From: an uncultured Blautia sp.
GTDB taxonomy: Bacteria; Bacillota; Clostridia; Lachnospirales; Lachnospiraceae
Direction of reading: 5' to 3'
DNA length: 64,000 nucleotides
Assembly: GCA_934364795.1 (NCBI GenBank)
Contig: CAKRMK010000017.1
Coordinates: 1-64,000, forward strand
Shown here: piece after piece, positions 34,482-42,599 of the stretch
Layout of the letters: every line of letters begins with the position of its first letter
Position numbering within the stretch: position 1 is the stretch's first letter
Position numbers and translations under genes: made by a program
Notes under the pieces: model-generated
Seen by the model: only the letters and a program-made list of their open reading frames with translations
Databases searched by the model: none
Told to the model about the DNA's origin: nothing

Positions 34482-34544
34482 GTCCAGCGATAATGAATGA
34501 TAAAAATGATTCCAAGCGGAGCACCTCCTTCCCCCGAAAAACCC

Positions 34545-35477
34545 TTATTTCCCGCTGAAATCCGGTGTTCCGTACAGGTTGTACGGGGTTGCCTGGTAAA
34601 CGTAATAATTCAGCCAGTTTGTATACAGATTATTGGCATGTGCCCTCCACAAAAGCTGTGGACCATTTTCGGGATTGTCATCGCGGTAGTAATTTTGGGG
34701 GATTTCGATAGGAAGTCCCTTTCCAAGATCTCGCTTGTATTCCCCGTCCAGGGTAACTCTGTCGTACTCCGGATGTCCCATAACAAAAATCTTGCGTCCA
34801 TCTTCTGCCATTGCTAGGAAAAGTCCCGCCTCCTCTGATTCAGCAAGAACCGTCAGTTCTTTGCAGGCATGTACATCTTCGATGGGCACTTCCGTATGTC
34901 TGGAATGAGGCGCCAGAAAGACATCATCAAAGCCTCTTACCAGCGGAATCTTTCGGTTCATAACCTTGTGCCAGAAAAGACCGAACATCTTTTTATCCAG
35001 CATTCTTTTTTTCAGGCCATAGAAATGATAAAGTGCTGCCTGGGCTGCCCAGCACAGGAAAATTGTAGAAGTAACATGAGTTTCTGACCAGTCCATGATC
35101 TTTGTCACTTCTTCCCAGTAGTCTACTTCTTCAAATTCCATCTGCTCTACCGGCGCACCTGTAATGATCATGCCATCAAATTTTTTATCCTTCAGCTCTG
35201 TAAATGTCTGATAAAATTTATTCAGATGACTCCTGGACGTATTTTTCGCCTGGTGAGATTCCACAGCCATAAAACTTACATCAACCTGAAGAGGTGTGTT
35301 GGAAAGGGAACGCAGAAGCTGAAGCTCTGTTTCTTCTTTCAGCGGCATCAGATTCAGGATCAGAATATAAATAGGACGAATATCCTGATGCATGGCACGG
35401 TTTTCGTCCATAACAAATAAATTCTCTTTTTCCAGTATTTCTTTTACCGGCAAATCACTTTGTATCTTAATCGGCAT
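34545..35477 (-). CDS. metA: Homoserine O-acetyltransferase (MetA family)
   Basis: Acylates homoserine at the entry to methionine synthesis. At 310 residues it has nucleophile Cys142 (FLCWAAQAALYHFYGL), the RGFDDVFLAPHSRHTE segment, and the GHPEYDRVTL His/Glu region. Residue 111 is Glu (ITGAPVE). In characterised MetA proteins Glu111 gives acetyl-CoA use, while Gly111 (as in E. coli) gives succinyl-CoA use, so the acetyl product is predicted despite the common 'succinyltransferase' label. Good ribosome binding site; monocistronic. Confidence 0.93.
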   Translation of the reverse strand: MPIKIQSDLPVKEILEKENLFVMDENRAMHQDIRPIYILILNLMPLKEETELQLLRSLSNTPLQVDVSFMAVESHQAKNTSRSHLNKFYQTFTELKDKKFDGMIITGAPVEQMEFEEVDYWEEVTKIMDWSETHVTSTIFLCWAAQAALYHFYGLKKRMLDKKMFGLFWHKVMNRKIPLVRGFDDVFLAPHSRHTEVPIEDVHACKELTVLAESEEAGLFLAMAEDGRKIFVMGHPEYDRVTLDGEYKRDLGKGLPIEIPQNYYRDDNPENGPQLLWRAHANNLYTNWLNYYVYQATPYNLYGTPDFSGK

Positions 35478-35585
35478 TTTATTTTCCTCCTGTAAAAAAC
35501 ATATTCCTTATTTCATCATCAGAATTCTGACAGCACAGACTTATTTCCAGTCTGTAGTAGCAGTATAAAAAATCATCCGCCAGCC

Positions 35586-37541
35586 TCATTCATTTGCCAG
35601 CCTCAGAAAATCTTCCTCTGACAAAATAGGAATCCCCAGCTCTTTGGCTTTTTTATTTTTGGATGATGTAGATTCTTTATCGTTATTGATCAGATAATCT
35701 GTTTTCTTCGTTACTGAACCGGTCACCTTGCCCCCTCTGGCTTCAATAAAAGCTTTCGCCTGGGAACGGTTGGCAAAATGTTCCACACTTCCGGTGATTA
35801 CAAAGGTTTTTCCTGCAAATACCTGCTCCTGGGAATTTTCTTCATGAATCAGGTGAAGGTGTTCCAGAAGGTGATCCAGTTTTTCGTTATTTTCTTCCTT
35901 CTGGAAATAATCCACAAGACTGCCTGCCAGTACAGGACCAATTCCTTCTATAGAACTGATTTCCTCTACATCTGCATGGCGCAGTTTTTCCAGATCGTCA
36001 TCAAAATATTTACAGATAATTTTCGCATTTGCAAGACCAATTCCTGCAATTCCAAGACTATAAATTACCTTTGCCAGAGTGGTTTCTTTTGCTTTTTCAA
36101 GATTTGTTATCAAATTATCAAAGGACTTCTGACCAAAGCCTTCCATTTCTACAATCTGGTCTTTATACTTCCCGATTTCAAAAATATCTCCGAAATTATG
36201 AATAAATCCCATAGCAATAAATTTTTCAAGGGTAGCTTCGGAAAGCCCGTCTATATTCATGGCATCTCTGCTGGCAAAAAGAGTAAATGCCTTAATTTTT
36301 TTCGCCGCACAATCCGGATTCATGCAGTATAAAGTCTCTACATCGTTCTCCTTGCGGATACGTGCTTCATGACCACATACCGGACATTTATCTGGAATGA
36401 TAAGATTTCCGCTTCTGGTAAGATTTTCTGCAATCTGAGGAATGATCATATTGGCTTTATATACTTTAAGTATATCTCCAATTCCCAGCTGCAGCTCCTT
36501 TACAATGCTGATATTGTGTACACTTGCACGGCTTACGGTAGTGCCTTCCAGCTCCACCGGTTCAAAAATCGCCACCGGATTAATGAGCCCGGTTCTTGAA
36601 GGGCTCCACTCCATATCCACAAGCTTCGTTTCCCGCATTTCATCTGCCCATTTAAAGGCAAAAGAATTTCGAGGGAATTTGGCTGTGCTTCCAAGAGATT
36701 CCCCGTAGGCAATGTCATCATATGTGACTACCAGGCCATCTGATGGAAAATCATTATTTACAATTGCTGTGGAAAAATATTCCATGGCATCATTCAGGCT
36801 TTCTGAAGTGACCATCTTATATTCCACCACATCAAAGCCCTGCTGTTTCAGCCAGATAAACTGCTTTTCCCTGGAATTTTCAAAATCCACATCCTGTGCA
36901 CTTACCAGGGCAAAAGCATAAAAACGCACATTTCTTTTTGCTGTAATTTCATTATTTAGCTGCCTCACAGAACCACTGCAAAGATTCCGGGGATTTTTAT
37001 ATTTTGCATCCGCATCTCCGATGAGCTCATTGATCCGTTCAAATTCCGAGTAAGTGATAATTGCCTCACCACGAAGTACAAGCTGTCCTTTATATGGAAT
37101 TTTAAGAGGGATATTTTTAAATACTTTCGCGTTATTTGTAATAACCTCGCCTACGATTCCATTTCCTCTTGTGACAGCCTTAATAAGCTCACCATTCTCA
37201 TAAGTAAGAACAATGGTAAGCCCGTCCAGTTTCCAGGAAAGGAGACATTTGTGGCTTCCAATAAAACCTCGCAGCACTTCCCGGTCCTTTGTCTTATCAA
37301 GAGAAAGCATGGGACGTGGGTGTTCCTCTTTTGGCAGTTCATTTACTGCCTCATATCCAACACGGACAGTAGGGCTATTTGTGAGAACGGTGCCTGTTTC
37401 TTTTTCCAGCTGTTCCAGCTGATCGTACAGACTGTCGTACTCCTGATTGCTCATGATTTCCCTGTCCTGCTGGTAATACGCCTTTGCGGCTTCGTTCAAA
37501 GTTTCTACCAGTTCTTTCATTCGCTGTAGAGAATTTTCCAT
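35586..37541 (-). CDS. ligA: NAD-dependent DNA ligase-like protein (divergent LigA)
   Basis: 651 residues from the ATG at 37541 (AGGAGGGC upstream). Full LigA layout: N-terminal Ia domain, adenylation domain with Lys104 in WKLDG, OB fold, Cys4 zinc finger (CPVCGHEA ... CMNPDC), helix-hairpin-helix (IEGIGPVLAGSL), and BRCT (FAGKTFVITGS). Unusual substitutions: in the Ia NMN-binding set, Tyr22, Tyr35 and Asp36 are kept but His23 is Tyr and Asp32 is Asn. In the adenylation domain TRGDG is TRGNG (Asn127). These positions are strongly conserved in house-keeping LigA, so this may be a second, specialised paralogue. Confidence 0.85.
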   Translation of the reverse strand: MENSLQRMKELVETLNEAAKAYYQQDREIMSNQEYDSLYDQLEQLEKETGTVLTNSPTVRVGYEAVNELPKEEHPRPMLSLDKTKDREVLRGFIGSHKCLLSWKLDGLTIVLTYENGELIKAVTRGNGIVGEVITNNAKVFKNIPLKIPYKGQLVLRGEAIITYSEFERINELIGDADAKYKNPRNLCSGSVRQLNNEITAKRNVRFYAFALVSAQDVDFENSREKQFIWLKQQGFDVVEYKMVTSESLNDAMEYFSTAIVNNDFPSDGLVVTYDDIAYGESLGSTAKFPRNSFAFKWADEMRETKLVDMEWSPSRTGLINPVAIFEPVELEGTTVSRASVHNISIVKELQLGIGDILKVYKANMIIPQIAENLTRSGNLIIPDKCPVCGHEARIRKENDVETLYCMNPDCAAKKIKAFTLFASRDAMNIDGLSEATLEKFIAMGFIHNFGDIFEIGKYKDQIVEMEGFGQKSFDNLITNLEKAKETTLAKVIYSLGIAGIGLANAKIICKYFDDDLEKLRHADVEEISSIEGIGPVLAGSLVDYFQKEENNEKLDHLLEHLHLIHEENSQEQVFAGKTFVITGSVEHFANRSQAKAFIEARGGKVTGSVTKKTDYLINNDKESTSSKNKKAKELGIPILSEEDFLRLANE

Positions 37542-38322
37542 GATGCCCTCCTGTCTTGATTTCATTTAAATTTCTGGTTGCATTCGTTTTTCTGCATGCG
37601 GCAGGAAGCTGGGAAGAATCTGCCAGCCCCCTCTCCAGCATTTTCCATTCTTCTGCAGTTGCATCCCGGTACTGCCCTTCTTTCAGGCCATCCAGTGTCA
37701 GCCCCATAATCCGTACCCTTTTTAACGTCAGCACCTGATATCCCAGATATTCACACATTCTGCGGATCTGACGGTTCAGTCCCTGTGTCAGTATGATACG
37801 GAATGATTTTTTTCCTGTTTTTTCTACAAAACAAGGGCGGGTCACTGTGTCAAGAATTGGCACTCCTGATGACATTTTTTTCACAAAGCTGTCGTCTACT
37901 GGTCTGTCCACTGTCACCAGATATTCCTTCTCATGATAGTTTCCCGCACGCATAATCTTATTCACCAGATCTCCCTGGTTTGTCAAAAGCAAAAGCCCTT
38001 CTGATTCCTTATCAAGGCGTCCCACCGGATAAATCCGTACCGGATAGTCCAGATATTCTGTCACCGTCATCTCCTGGCGCTGCTGTTTGGTACTGCACAC
38101 AACTCCCCGGGGCTTGTAAAATAAAAGAAGCACTTTTTCTTCTACCTTCTGTACAGGCTTACCATCTACAAGAACCTGTGCGTGCTCTGTAATTTTCTCC
38201 CCTGGTTCTGCCCTGTGTCCATCCACGGTAACTCTTCCTGCCTGGATCAGGCTGTCTGCCTCCCGTCTGGAGCAGAAACCGGCTTCACTTAAAAATTTAT
38301 TAATTCTGATTTTTTCGTCCAT
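37375..38322 (-). CDS. RluB/RluF-type 23S rRNA pseudouridine synthase with a tail overlapping ligA
   Basis: 315 residues from the ATG at 38322. An S4 RNA-binding domain (INKFLSEAGFCSRREADSLI) is followed by the RsuA-family catalytic domain with the nucleophilic Asp in GRLDKESEGLLLLTN and LTQGLNRQIRRMCEYLGYQV. The conserved domain ends near MLERGL, about 240 residues in. The frame then runs about 75 codons further, the last 167 bp overlapping ligA in another frame, with low-complexity Arg/Gly/Asn content. A lost stop or frameshift is likely. An ATG at 38421 has no ribosome binding site; the 38322 start sits right behind a strong promoter. Confidence 0.85.
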   Translation of the reverse strand: MDEKIRINKFLSEAGFCSRREADSLIQAGRVTVDGHRAEPGEKITEHAQVLVDGKPVQKVEEKVLLLFYKPRGVVCSTKQQRQEMTVTEYLDYPVRIYPVGRLDKESEGLLLLTNQGDLVNKIMRAGNYHEKEYLVTVDRPVDDSFVKKMSSGVPILDTVTRPCFVEKTGKKSFRIILTQGLNRQIRRMCEYLGYQVLTLKRVRIMGLTLDGLKEGQYRDATAEEWKMLERGLADSSQLPAACRKTNATRNLNEIKTGGHHGKFSTANERTGRNFERSRKGVLPAGQGNHEQSGVRQSVRSAGTAGKRNRHRSHK

Positions 38323-38328
38323 TGCTTC

Positions 38329-38357
38329 ATTATATATTTTTTCCAAAAGAGATGCAA
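38329..38357 (-). promoter_or_regulatory. Promoter giving a probable leaderless mRNA for the pseudouridine synthase
   Basis: On the minus strand TTGCAT (38352-38357), 17-bp spacer, TATAAT (38329-38334). Only six bases separate the -10 box from the ATG at 38322, so transcription would begin at or next to the start codon. Confidence 0.55.
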
Positions 38358-38559
38358 GGTCAACCTTGCCAATTTTCTCCATCCATAAATCAAAAAAACT
38401 GCTTTGCAGAATTCTCTTCATAAAATAAGACAGATCAACCAGATTTCCCAGTTAATCTGCCCTATTTGCCCTATTTCATATTTATAGAAATTCAGCCATC
38501 TCTTCCATTATCGAAGCACATTCCAGATGCTTCCCTTCCAGCCTCTGTCCAGGCATTGC

Positions 38560-40182
38560 TTAAGCATTTTTCAGATCACTGAATTTCATTTTCACAACAA
38601 GCATAGCACCCATCATCAGCACCACACCAATAATCAGGCATAACGGACTCTGAATGAAGCCAGCAAAAATATAGGTGATAAATGATACGATTGCAGCCAC
38701 AATTGCATAGGGAAGCTGTGTGGAAACATGGTTTACATGGTCACACTGTGCTCCTGCTGACGCCATAATCGTAGTATCCGAAATCGGAGAACAATGATCA
38801 CCGCACACAGCACCTGCCATACATGCAGAAATGGAAATAATCATCAGATTTCCAGGAGTATTTTCAAATACATGCACTACAATTGGAATCAGAATTCCAA
38901 ACGTTCCCCAGGAGGTACCAGTTGCAAAAGCCAGGAAACATGCAACAATGAAAATAATTGCCGGAAGCATATTTACCAAACCTGTTGCAGAAGATTTTAC
39001 CAGTTCTGCCACAAATTCTGCCGCACCCAGGCTGTCTGTCATGCTCTTTAAGGTCCATGCAAAGGTCAGGATCAGAATTGCCGGTACCATAGACTTAAAG
39101 CCTTCCGGAATGCAAGCCATGCAGTCACGGAAAGAAAGGACTCTGCGAACCATGTAAAGAAGAATCGTCACTACCAGTCCAAAGAAGCTTCCCAGTACCA
39201 GTCCTACAGAAGCATCGCTCTGTGAAAAGGCAGTTACAAAATCAGTGCCACTGAAAAATCCACCTGTATAGATCATACCGATTACACAGCAGATAACAAG
39301 GGAAATAATAGGAATCAGAAGATCCATTACTTTTCCTCTTGGATTAACAGGTCCCTCACCTTCTCCGGAAGCATAAGGGCGGGCAGCTGTTGTAAACAGG
39401 TCACCTTTTAATGCATTTGATTCGTGGACACCCATAGCACCAAATTCTTCTTTCATCAGTACCATGGAAACCATCATAACAATGGTAAGAAGCGCATAAT
39501 AGTTATAAGGAATGGCTCTCACAAAGACAGACATGCCATCCTCACCCGGAACAAAGCCGCTGACTGCCGCCGCCCAGGATGAAATCGGTGCGATAATACA
39601 TACCGGTGCAGCTGTAGCATCAATCAGATATGCAAGCTTTGCACGAGATACATTGTGCTGGTCTGTGATAGGACGCATTACACTTCCTACAGTCAGACAG
39701 TTAAAATAGTCATCAATAAAAATCAGAATACCAAGTAAAATAGTGGCAAGCTCTGCACCCACTCTTGTTTTAATATGCTTGCTGGCCCACCGCCCAAAAG
39801 CTGCGGAGCCTCCTGCCCTGTTCATCAGGCTGACCATAGTTCCCAGAATTACCAGGAAAACCAGAATACCCACATTGCTGCTGGATGAAAGCACGCTGAT
39901 CATTCCACCGGAAAAGATCTGATTTACAGTTCCTTCAAAATTCCCTCCGGAATACAAAAGTGCTCCCACCAGAATTCCAAGAAACAAAGAACTGTAAACT
40001 TCCTTTGTGATAAGTGCAAGGACAATAGCTACAACAGGTGGTACCAAGGACCAGAAAGTTGCATACACTGCCGGAGTGGCAGCCTCCTCTTCAGCTGCCG
40101 CAAAAACCAGGTTCGGGCAAGCCAGGGCAACCATCAGTACTGCCGCAAAAAGGACTGACAGTTTGTTCCATTTGTACTTCAT
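38560..40182 (-). CDS. Na+/H+ antiporter NhaC family protein
   Basis: 540 residues with about twelve membrane helices. Conserved features: LGTMVSLMNRAGGSAAFG, ILIFIDDYFNCLTVGSVMRP (charged helix), DATAAPVCIIAPISSWAA, FATGTSWGTFGILIPI, and GDHCSPISDTTIMAS. The N-terminus looks like a cleavable signal sequence (MALACPNLVFAAAEEE), which is less usual for this family. The substrate could be sodium/proton or an organic acid or amino acid exchange. GGGAGG lies before the ATG. A long 588-bp region lies upstream. Confidence 0.9.
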   Translation of the reverse strand: MKYKWNKLSVLFAAVLMVALACPNLVFAAAEEEAATPAVYATFWSLVPPVVAIVLALITKEVYSSLFLGILVGALLYSGGNFEGTVNQIFSGGMISVLSSSSNVGILVFLVILGTMVSLMNRAGGSAAFGRWASKHIKTRVGAELATILLGILIFIDDYFNCLTVGSVMRPITDQHNVSRAKLAYLIDATAAPVCIIAPISSWAAAVSGFVPGEDGMSVFVRAIPYNYYALLTIVMMVSMVLMKEEFGAMGVHESNALKGDLFTTAARPYASGEGEGPVNPRGKVMDLLIPIISLVICCVIGMIYTGGFFSGTDFVTAFSQSDASVGLVLGSFFGLVVTILLYMVRRVLSFRDCMACIPEGFKSMVPAILILTFAWTLKSMTDSLGAAEFVAELVKSSATGLVNMLPAIIFIVACFLAFATGTSWGTFGILIPIVVHVFENTPGNLMIISISACMAGAVCGDHCSPISDTTIMASAGAQCDHVNHVSTQLPYAIVAAIVSFITYIFAGFIQSPLCLIIGVVLMMGAMLVVKMKFSDLKNA

Positions 40183-40769
40183 TATCGATTTCCTCCCTCT
40201 TTTGCGGGAATCATTTTAGAGTATATAGGAAAAGCTCCGGCTTCCTGTTTTAAAAAAAGGAAAGCCATGAATCAGCTCCCATTATGGAAACGCATTCACA
40301 GCTTTCTTATTTTTATAATCTGCACATCCACTTTACCGCATATTCCACACAAATTCGGTCTTCCTAAAGCCTGTTTGAAAAAAGGCTCCAGTAAAAGTGC
40401 ACAGCAGACAATTCGCCGACAGCAACAAATAAAAATTTCTTTTATATGCAGCCAATCCGGCGTATTAAATAGCGCTCCACAACAGTGACAGTCTGCCGCA
40501 TATTCTGCGTCAGCCCAGAATCTTCTTCCTATGACTGAAAAAAATCCTTCGGCGGTCTTCCCTTTCTTCCTGGCAAACCTGTCATACGGATCAGAAGTGT
40601 GTGTGCAAAAAACCTTCTCCAAACACCCTCTGCTGCCAAAATTACTGATGAATCCCGCGCCTCTATCATAAATTCCCGTATTCAATTATAGAATAACTGT
40701 AACAGCTTTTTTATATAAATGCAAGTCTAAAAGTATAAAATTTCACGTTTATATATTTTTCGGTTTCTT
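40183..40769. other. Long intergenic region (587 bp) upstream of nhaC
   Basis: Contains a degenerate dispersed repeat (40318-40390). Near the nhaC side is a hairpin GGCTTCCT/AGGAAAGCC-like at about 40232-40266. The remainder (40391-40690) has no recognisable gene. A 129-codon minus frame there is Cys-rich, runs through the repeat, has no good ribosome binding site, and is not believed. A long leader RNA or decayed gene is possible. Confidence 0.5.
40318..40390 (-). repeat. Dispersed palindromic repeat, degenerate copy
   Basis: AATCTGCACATCCACTTTAC and CGCATATTCC match the reversed core. GCCTGTTTGAAAAAAGGCTC at 40370-40389 is a solo terminal palindrome. Confidence 0.6.
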
Positions 40770-41552
40770 TTAACTCTCTGGTTTATCATACCTGAAAATT
40801 CCAAATCCTTCTACCTGTCCAATCAGGTGGAAGCCTTTTTTTTCCATATAAGCCACTTTTTTCTCATTTGGAATACGAAATGCCAGATAATTACAATCCA
40901 GAAGCTTGGCATAACGAAGCACCTTGCGGATCACAGGTGTTTCTGAACTGAGCTGCAGATACAGCCCCTTTGCCACATGATTCACCTTGTCTTTTCCACG
41001 CCTGCCATAGGGCATCATAATTGATGGATCATAGACACGCACATAAGCAGCCAGCTCATCTTCTGTTCCCAGGCAGACCACCTCATCAGCGTCTTTATCA
41101 TTATTGATAATCGCACAAATTTGCGCTACCACTTCCGGAACTTTCTGATAATTCGTTACCTTTTCATAATGCCCTGCCTGCATAATACTTTTGCCGCTTA
41201 AAGCAATCACCACGGCTGCCGCCACAATAAGAACCAACCGGAAAATTTTATTTTTCCCAAGCTGCTTTACAGCCATTGCACCTCCACAGGCAATCAGAGG
41301 CACCATTGGTAAAAGCCACAAAACTCTCCAGTACACCGAACTGCCAATGCACTTTTGAATTATCCAGGCAGTCACCGGGCAGAAAAATACAGCCAGCATG
41401 ATTACCACATAAACAAGAATCTGCCGAATCTGTTCCTTTTTTCGGAAAAATATCAAAAGATACAAAAATGCCACCAATAACAGATATGGATAAAAGCCCT
41501 CTCCCCAGTAGCTTTTCCAGGCAGCCAGAATATTTTGCATTACTTCATTCAT
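40770..41552 (-). CDS. Membrane protein, probable partner of the upstream DUF6077-like protein
   Basis: 260 residues from the ATG at 41552. AGGAGG, overlapping the upstream stop, lies 8 nt before it; a GTG three codons earlier would lie inside the site. Four helices occupy the first ~135 residues, followed by a cytosolic or extracytoplasmic domain (VVAQICAIINNDKDADEVVC ... YLAFRIPNEKKVAYMEKKGF). The layout resembles the C-terminal portion of large DUF6077-type membrane proteins or glycosyltransferase-like proteins. Tightly linked to the next gene upstream. No function assigned. Confidence 0.75.
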   Translation of the reverse strand: MNEVMQNILAAWKSYWGEGFYPYLLLVAFLYLLIFFRKKEQIRQILVYVVIMLAVFFCPVTAWIIQKCIGSSVYWRVLWLLPMVPLIACGGAMAVKQLGKNKIFRLVLIVAAAVVIALSGKSIMQAGHYEKVTNYQKVPEVVAQICAIINNDKDADEVVCLGTEDELAAYVRVYDPSIMMPYGRRGKDKVNHVAKGLYLQLSSETPVIRKVLRYAKLLDCNYLAFRIPNEKKVAYMEKKGFHLIGQVEGFGIFRYDKPES

Positions 41553-41564
41553 ATCAGCCACCTC

Positions 41565-42596
41565 CTAAAGCACCAGAACATAAACAGCCCCCAGAAGGAC
41601 AGAGGGTAACAGGCAGATTACGCCCTGGACAAATCTTCTGAGACTTCTGTATTTTATCAGATTCATAAGCAGGAAAATTCCCATCATAAGGGGCGCCAGC
41701 ATGATTCCCATAGAAGACAAAAGGCAGCATGCCAGATTTCCCATAAACAAAAGCATCCAGAAATAGGAAGTTTTTCTGTCCAGCAAAACCTCCTGACAGA
41801 TAAGAAACAGCCACGGAAGCATCACTCCTGCCAGAAATGCTTTTCCCTGCCATACACGGATCATGGAAAAAACTTCTGAATTATATATGGAATACCCGGA
41901 AAACCACACCAGTACCCCACAAAAAATCATGTAAATCCCTTTGCTTTGTACATTTTTCCCAAAGAAACGGCAGCCATACTGATAAAGAACCACATACGCC
42001 AGCAAAATAAACACAGCCGGAAATACAGTATGCGCCATGATTGCCGGATGCAGCCCGCCACACAGTCTGCTGACCACAGCCAGAAAAACAGGAAAAGGAG
42101 ACAGTACATAGCGTTTCGGAAGTACCGTATAAGGAAGTCCGGTATAAGGGCTTATGGAAAATATGGTATCTGTTTCCACCGCTGTGGTGGCTGTGCCCAC
42201 ATAAAAGGAATCATCTGCATCCATATGTGCATATACAACGGTAACTGCAATCTGTAAAAGAACCATCACCACTGCCACAGCCATTTCCCATGAAAAGCCT
42301 GGTTTCGTCCAGAGCAGCTCGCAGGACTTCCTTCTTCTGTAAAAGCTTACTGCTCCCAGACATGCCAGAAGTACTGCAAGTACCCCGTAAACAACAACCA
42401 GCACATGCAATGGCAGATTCAGGTAAATCATAGGAAGTGCAAGTATTTCCATCATGGCAAGCATTACTGTATAACCGGTAAGTACATACTCACCGGCTCT
42501 TCTTGCCTGCCTGTTATGAAAGAAAAGGATTCCCACTGCAAACGGTATCACAAGCAGCCAGAATAATGCCAGAACTCCCTTTAAGATCATTCCCAT
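41565..42596 (-). CDS. Polytopic membrane protein (DUF6077-like)
   Basis: 343 residues with about ten membrane helices and an extracytoplasmic loop bearing AHMDADDSFYVGTATTAVET, a conserved feature of DUF6077 and GT-C-like proteins (acidic pair in the first large loop). Only 12 bp separate it from the next gene, so the pair may be one ancestral protein split in two. It starts 3 bp downstream of the xanthine dehydrogenase-type large subunit stop, so it may be co-transcribed with that operon. Confidence 0.75.
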   Translation of the reverse strand: MGMILKGVLALFWLLVIPFAVGILFFHNRQARRAGEYVLTGYTVMLAMMEILALPMIYLNLPLHVLVVVYGVLAVLLACLGAVSFYRRRKSCELLWTKPGFSWEMAVAVVMVLLQIAVTVVYAHMDADDSFYVGTATTAVETDTIFSISPYTGLPYTVLPKRYVLSPFPVFLAVVSRLCGGLHPAIMAHTVFPAVFILLAYVVLYQYGCRFFGKNVQSKGIYMIFCGVLVWFSGYSIYNSEVFSMIRVWQGKAFLAGVMLPWLFLICQEVLLDRKTSYFWMLLFMGNLACCLLSSMGIMLAPLMMGIFLLMNLIKYRSLRRFVQGVICLLPSVLLGAVYVLVL

Positions 42597-42599
42597 AAA

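Noticed and set aside
40296..40685. 129-codon minus frame upstream of nhaC
   Set aside because: Runs through a degenerate dispersed repeat, is Cys-rich with no domain, and has no convincing ribosome binding site.
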